64,000 nt of DNA from JBKEAJ01 sp047972135 (GTDB lineage Bacteria > Bacteroidota > Bacteroidia > Bacteroidales > Prolixibacteraceae): NCBI GenBank assembly GCA_047972135.1, contig JBKEAJ010000153.1, positions 1-64,000 of the forward strand, in the 5' to 3' direction. This document shows, piece by piece, positions 61,221 to 64,000 of the stretch. A model generated the notes under the pieces. It saw only the letters and a program-made list of their open reading frames with translations, was not told where the DNA came from and did no database searches. A program made the translations under genes and the position numbers. Positions within the stretch are counted from its first letter, which is position 1. Each line of letters opens with the position of its first letter.

Positions 61221-62300
61221 TTATTTCTTCCAATTAAAATCGTCGGGGAATTGTAGCCTGTGAATTATCTCTCCGCCACCACTTAGGCGCATCCACGACT
61301 TGAAGCCCTCTTTGCCCTTGCTAAACTCGATTACTCTCGCCCCGTTTGGCTTCAGGTCGTTGTAAACAGTGTCGCAGCCGCTAAAGCGTCCGTAGGCAAG
61401 CAGAATCTTGTTCCAATAGACCGCAAAGTCATTGTTATGATCGTGTCCGACAAACACTCCTTCTACATCGCCCATCTCTTTCATCGACACAAACAATCCC
61501 GAGTTAAGGGAAGGACAGCAAACTTTCTCTCCCCTTGTTCCAATCATGAGAGAGCTGCCACTGGTGGCTGCATAATCATATTCGGGAATGGGAATATGGA
61601 AAAAAGCTAATGATGGCACTGCTTTCCCAGCGTTTTTCTCTGTAAAAACACGACTGTTGTGTCTATACCAATTGATTTGGTCAGCATGAATATGCCCGTA
61701 GCCTTTTATACCATCAATGGTGGAATAAGCATTGGAATCGAACAAATACAAAATACGTTCGGGCTTGTCGCTCCCCTGCGACGAAACCGTCAGTATACAG
61801 TTGCCCACGCCTGTTATATTGGGAGTAGTACTCATTGTGTTGTGAGGAATACCTTTGACAATATCATACAGCTCACTGCGACTCTTGCCAAACTCATCGT
61901 CGTGATTTCCAAAAGTTAGAGCAAAGGGAATACCACGTTTGGACATAGGCTCCATAATTTCGATCATGGATGCTTTGGCAGGCTTGCCGTAAATCGCATC
62001 ACCCGTATGAATTACCAAATCGGGCTTCTCTGCATCAAGCATTTCGTTGACATTTTCCAATGCTCGCTTGGAGCGAGGATTGCCAGATACGTAGTGAGTG
62101 TCGGCAAATTGTACAATCTTAAACTTGCCATCCTTATTGTAGCTGAAGTTTTTGGCAATAGAACTTCCCAAATTACTCGTGTCCTGCTCGGTCTGCGAAC
62201 TCCCTGCCAGCACATTGGCAGCAGCTCCTGCCGATACTATGCCTGTCATCCCCGCAAGCGAAGACCCTTTGATAAAAGAACGTCGGTCAATATATTTCAT
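61221..62300 (-). CDS. Metallophosphatase with twin-arginine signal
   Basis: 359 residues. The N-terminus DRRSFIKGSSLAGMTGIVSA matches the Tat signal (S/T-R-R-x-F-L-K), so it is likely exported folded; tatA is in this window. The metallophosphoesterase motifs follow: VQFADTHYVSG, DLVIHTGDAIYG, FGNHDDEF and the late GHDHNNDF, so the binuclear site seems complete. Likely phosphodiesterase or phosphatase of the purple-acid-like class. Its start lies 89 nt after the small frame of leader repeat A and overlaps its stop codon (ATGA). The stop is 1 bp after the ATPase pseudogene's. Confidence 0.85.
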   Translation of the reverse strand: MKYIDRRSFIKGSSLAGMTGIVSAGAAANVLAGSSQTEQDTSNLGSSIAKNFSYNKDGKFKIVQFADTHYVSGNPRSKRALENVNEMLDAEKPDLVIHTGDAIYGKPAKASMIEIMEPMSKRGIPFALTFGNHDDEFGKSRSELYDIVKGIPHNTMSTTPNITGVGNCILTVSSQGSDKPERILYLFDSNAYSTIDGIKGYGHIHADQINWYRHNSRVFTEKNAGKAVPSLAFFHIPIPEYDYAATSGSSLMIGTRGEKVCCPSLNSGLFVSMKEMGDVEGVFVGHDHNNDFAVYWNKILLAYGRFSGCDTVYNDLKPNGARVIEFSKGKEGFKSWMRLSGGGEIIHRLQFPDDFNWKK

Positions 62301-62389
62301 GTGTTTATAATTTGTTTTTTAATTGCCACATGTATCTCGCCAATCAGAATCATACTTCTGTGTGAGACTTGTCTCATGGCTCGTTTCAT
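62297..62389 (-). other. Small upstream frame in leader repeat A, phosphatase copy
   Basis: ATG at 62389 opens a 30-codon frame beginning MKRAMR whose TGA (62297-62299) overlaps the phosphatase ATG (62298-62300) as ATGA, a layout for translational coupling or termination-reinitiation. The peptide itself has no match that I know. It could be just a chance frame in a conserved DNA element. Confidence 0.4.
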
Positions 62390-62402
62390 GTGTTTATTTT
62401 TT
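62344..62402 (-). repeat. Dispersed leader repeat A, phosphatase copy
   Basis: AAACACATGAAACGAGCC, then a perfect hairpin GAGAC-TT-GTCTC, then ACACAGAAGTATGATT. Beyond 62344 it continues to resemble the GH92 leader (CGAGATA, CAATTAAAA, ATAAACACATGAA) as far as the start codon. Confidence 0.8.
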
Positions 62403-62753
62403 CACAATAACATGTAAGCACCAAAAGGAGATTGATCATTTTGACGCAACATCTGCAACTCCCTAAATAAGAACTTCTAAACTACTTGCTATTTCATTTA
62501 TTTGTTCTTTCACGGATGTAAAAATACAAATATAGTGATATTATAGGAACTATTCAGCCAAAAGTATGCATCCATTCCTATCATAAAATGGCAAGTTAAT
62601 ATAAGCAATATGCCGTACGCTCTAGGCTATAAGTTTGGGCTTTAGCCCAAATGTTTTTTTTTGCTGATAATCTATTTGTTATTATCTTCGTGGGGAAAAT
62701 GAATAAGTATAACAAAACAGTACGGGACGGGGCAAAAAAGACAACAAGAATAT
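62403..62753. other. Intergenic between divergent leaders
   Basis: About 350 bp of AT-rich DNA between the phosphatase leader and the GH92 leader, where the two divergent promoters should be. It has a palindrome tttgggctttagcccaaat (about 62630-62649), related in sequence to a piece at 26524-26537. No gene seen. Confidence 0.45.
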
Positions 62754-62800
62754 AAAATGAAACGAGCCATGAGAAGAGTCCTCACATACGAGAATGATTA
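62754..62800 (+). repeat. Dispersed leader repeat A, GH92 copy
   Basis: AAAATGAAACGAGCCATGAG with an imperfect hairpin (GAGAAGAGTCCTC) and ACATACGAGAATGATT. The small frame begins at 62757 and is in frame with the GH92 gene 29 codons later, with no stop between. Confidence 0.8.
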
Positions 62801-62843
62801 TATTGACGAGATATATCTGACAATTAAAACAAAATATAAACAC

Positions 62844-64000
62844 ATGAATAATATCAAGAAAACAACTTTAGCAGCAATACTAGTAACACTGCTGAGTATC
62901 AATGCTTTTGCTCAGAAAAGCCCCATAGATTACGTCAACCCTTTTATCGGGACAACAAACTACGGGATAACCAATCCGGGTGCAGTAGTGCCAAGAGGCA
63001 TGACCTCAGTAGTACCGTTCAACGCTACTGGCTCATCTCTCAACAAAAATGATAAAGACGCTCGTTGGTGGTCGGCTCCCTACGAGTGGGATAATAAATA
63101 TTTCACGGGTTTCACTCACGTAAACCTTAGTGGCGTGGGCTGTCCCGATCTCGGTGTTATCTTGGTGATGCCCACAACAGGCGAGGTGAATGCCGACTAC
63201 AAACAATACGGCTCTACGGCTAGCGAGCAAAAAGCATCGCCGGGATATTTCTCTTTCATCCTCGATAAATATCAGGTGAAGGCAGAAGCAACAGCCACAC
63301 AACGTGCAGGAGTTACCCGCTACACTTTCCCCGCAGGGAAAGCCAACATACTGCTAAATCTTGGTGTCGGCATGACAAACGAGGAAGGTGGCTCAATAAG
63401 ACTAGTGAAAGACAACGAGGTGGAGGGACACAGAATGACAGGGACTTTCTGCTATGCCAAATCGCTCGAACGTCCGGTTTACTTTGTAGCTCGTCTAAAT
63501 AAAAAACCTGACAACAGCGGACTGTGGAAGAAAATGCAAAAACTACAAGGCGCAGAAGACGCATGGAGCGTAACAAGCGGAAAATATAAATACTACGATA
63601 AATTTAAATCTATTGTCGCAGGCGACAGCGTAGGTGCTTATTTTACTTTCGACCTTAAAGACAAGGCAGAAATAGAAATGTATGTGGGCGTTTCATACGT
63701 CAGTATCGACAATGCAAGAGAAAATCTGGAAAAAGAAGTGGGCGACAGAGACTTTGACGAGGTACATAAAGAAGCCATGAAAGAGTGGGATAAAACCCTG
63801 GCGGTCGCAGAAGTGGAAGGCGGTACAGATGACGACAAGACCGTATTCTACACCTCCCTATATCATATGAATATACACCCAAACGTGTTCCAAGATGTAA
63901 ACGGCGACTATATGTCGATGGACGGACACGACATACTGAATACAAATGGCAAAAACCGCTACACCGTATTCTCCTTGTGGGATACATACCGAAATTATCA
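62844..64000 (+). CDS. GH92 alpha-mannosidase, partial at the right edge
   Basis: 385 residues seen, reading open to the end of the window. Signal peptide (TTLAAILVTLLSINAFAQ), then the GH92 N-terminal domain: IDYVNPFIGTTNYG, NPGAVVPRGMTSVVPFN, FTGFTHVNLSGVGCPDLG, and the start of the catalytic part with FYTSLYHMNIHPNVFQDVNGDY and YTVFSLWDTYRNY. GH92 enzymes are exo-alpha-mannosidases using calcium, secreted to the periplasm or outside in Bacteroidota glycan loci. I use the ATG at 62844 because a signal peptide starts there, though the frame is open upstream to the MKRAMR start at 62757. No SusC/D genes are visible in the window. Confidence 0.93.
   Translation, partial: MNNIKKTTLAAILVTLLSINAFAQKSPIDYVNPFIGTTNYGITNPGAVVPRGMTSVVPFNATGSSLNKNDKDARWWSAPYEWDNKYFTGFTHVNLSGVGCPDLGVILVMPTTGEVNADYKQYGSTASEQKASPGYFSFILDKYQVKAEATATQRAGVTRYTFPAGKANILLNLGVGMTNEEGGSIRLVKDNEVEGHRMTGTFCYAKSLERPVYFVARLNKKPDNSGLWKKMQKLQGAEDAWSVTSGKYKYYDKFKSIVAGDSVGAYFTFDLKDKAEIEMYVGVSYVSIDNARENLEKEVGDRDFDEVHKEAMKEWDKTLAVAEVEGGTDDDKTVFYTSLYHMNIHPNVFQDVNGDYMSMDGHDILNTNGKNRYTVFSLWDTYRNY

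Noticed and set aside
1..64000. CRISPR array, rRNA, or insertion sequence with transposase
   Set aside because: No regularly spaced direct repeats, no rRNA sequence and no transposase frame seen in the window.

Overview
The window looks like chromosomal DNA from a member of the Bacteroidota, most likely order Bacteroidales. Evidence: the DNA is AT-rich; promoters of the TAnnTTTG type precede several genes; Shine-Dalgarno sequences are largely absent; and lineage-typical families are present (GldH, DUF4837, PSP1/RicT-like protein with an Asn/Lys/Arg tail, OmpA/TPR lipoprotein, sigma-70 plus barrel-fused anti-sigma candidate, GH3 acyl-adenylase-like protein, DUF3417 glucan phosphorylase, GH92). 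The genus cannot be fixed from sequence alone.

Region 1 (1-3.9 kb) is a decaying accessory patch: an AlbA_2/ATPase-like gene split by an 11-bp tandem repeat, a DUF1016 (YhcG) gene that has lost its nuclease domain and carries two palindromes, an orphan CdiI-like immunity gene, and an alpha/beta hydrolase pseudogene with a stop and a frameshift. Region 2 (3.9-16.2 kb) is housekeeping: dnaK, hisA, tRNA-Ser, HU, an aminotransferase, then M23 peptidase-dxr-rseP-DUF4837 lipoprotein-tatA-abgT, with ftsE convergent. Region 3 (16.2-26.3 kb) holds a large TPR protein with an outer-membrane barrel and a lipid kinase, the DUF2339/DUF3999 pair and a BON-LysM protein. A 0.85-kb repeat-rich intergenic region follows.

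Region 4 (27-39 kb), mostly minus strand, carries aroQ, a GH32-like gene that seems to have lost its catalytic acids, mnmD-trmB-gldH-ricT-like-holB, an OmpA/TPR lipoprotein, a META-domain lipoprotein, tRNA-Leu, a Spy-like protein and comEC. Region 5 (39-52.5 kb) holds a GH3-family gene, an ECF sigma factor with a candidate autoregulatory promoter and its barrel-fused partner, glycogen phosphorylase, Dps, a Pit-PhoU phosphate transporter, comM and a LolC/E-like permease. Region 6 (52.5-64 kb) holds a lytic transglycosylase, an ExbB-X-ExbD-ExbD operon, aspS, a cysteine-free Rrf2 regulator with cysK behind an operator-like palindrome, a broken AAA ATPase, a Tat-dependent metallophosphatase and, divergent from it, the start of a GH92 mannosidase.

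The observation I find most unusual is a family of near-identical leader sequences placed 57-100 nt upstream of three otherwise unrelated genes (META lipoprotein, metallophosphatase, GH92). Each carries a small reading frame starting MKRAMR. In the phosphatase copy the frame ends in an ATGA overlap with the gene's start codon; in the GH92 copy it is in frame with the gene. The second is the 11-bp repeat, whose present copy number puts the AlbA_2 gene out of frame.
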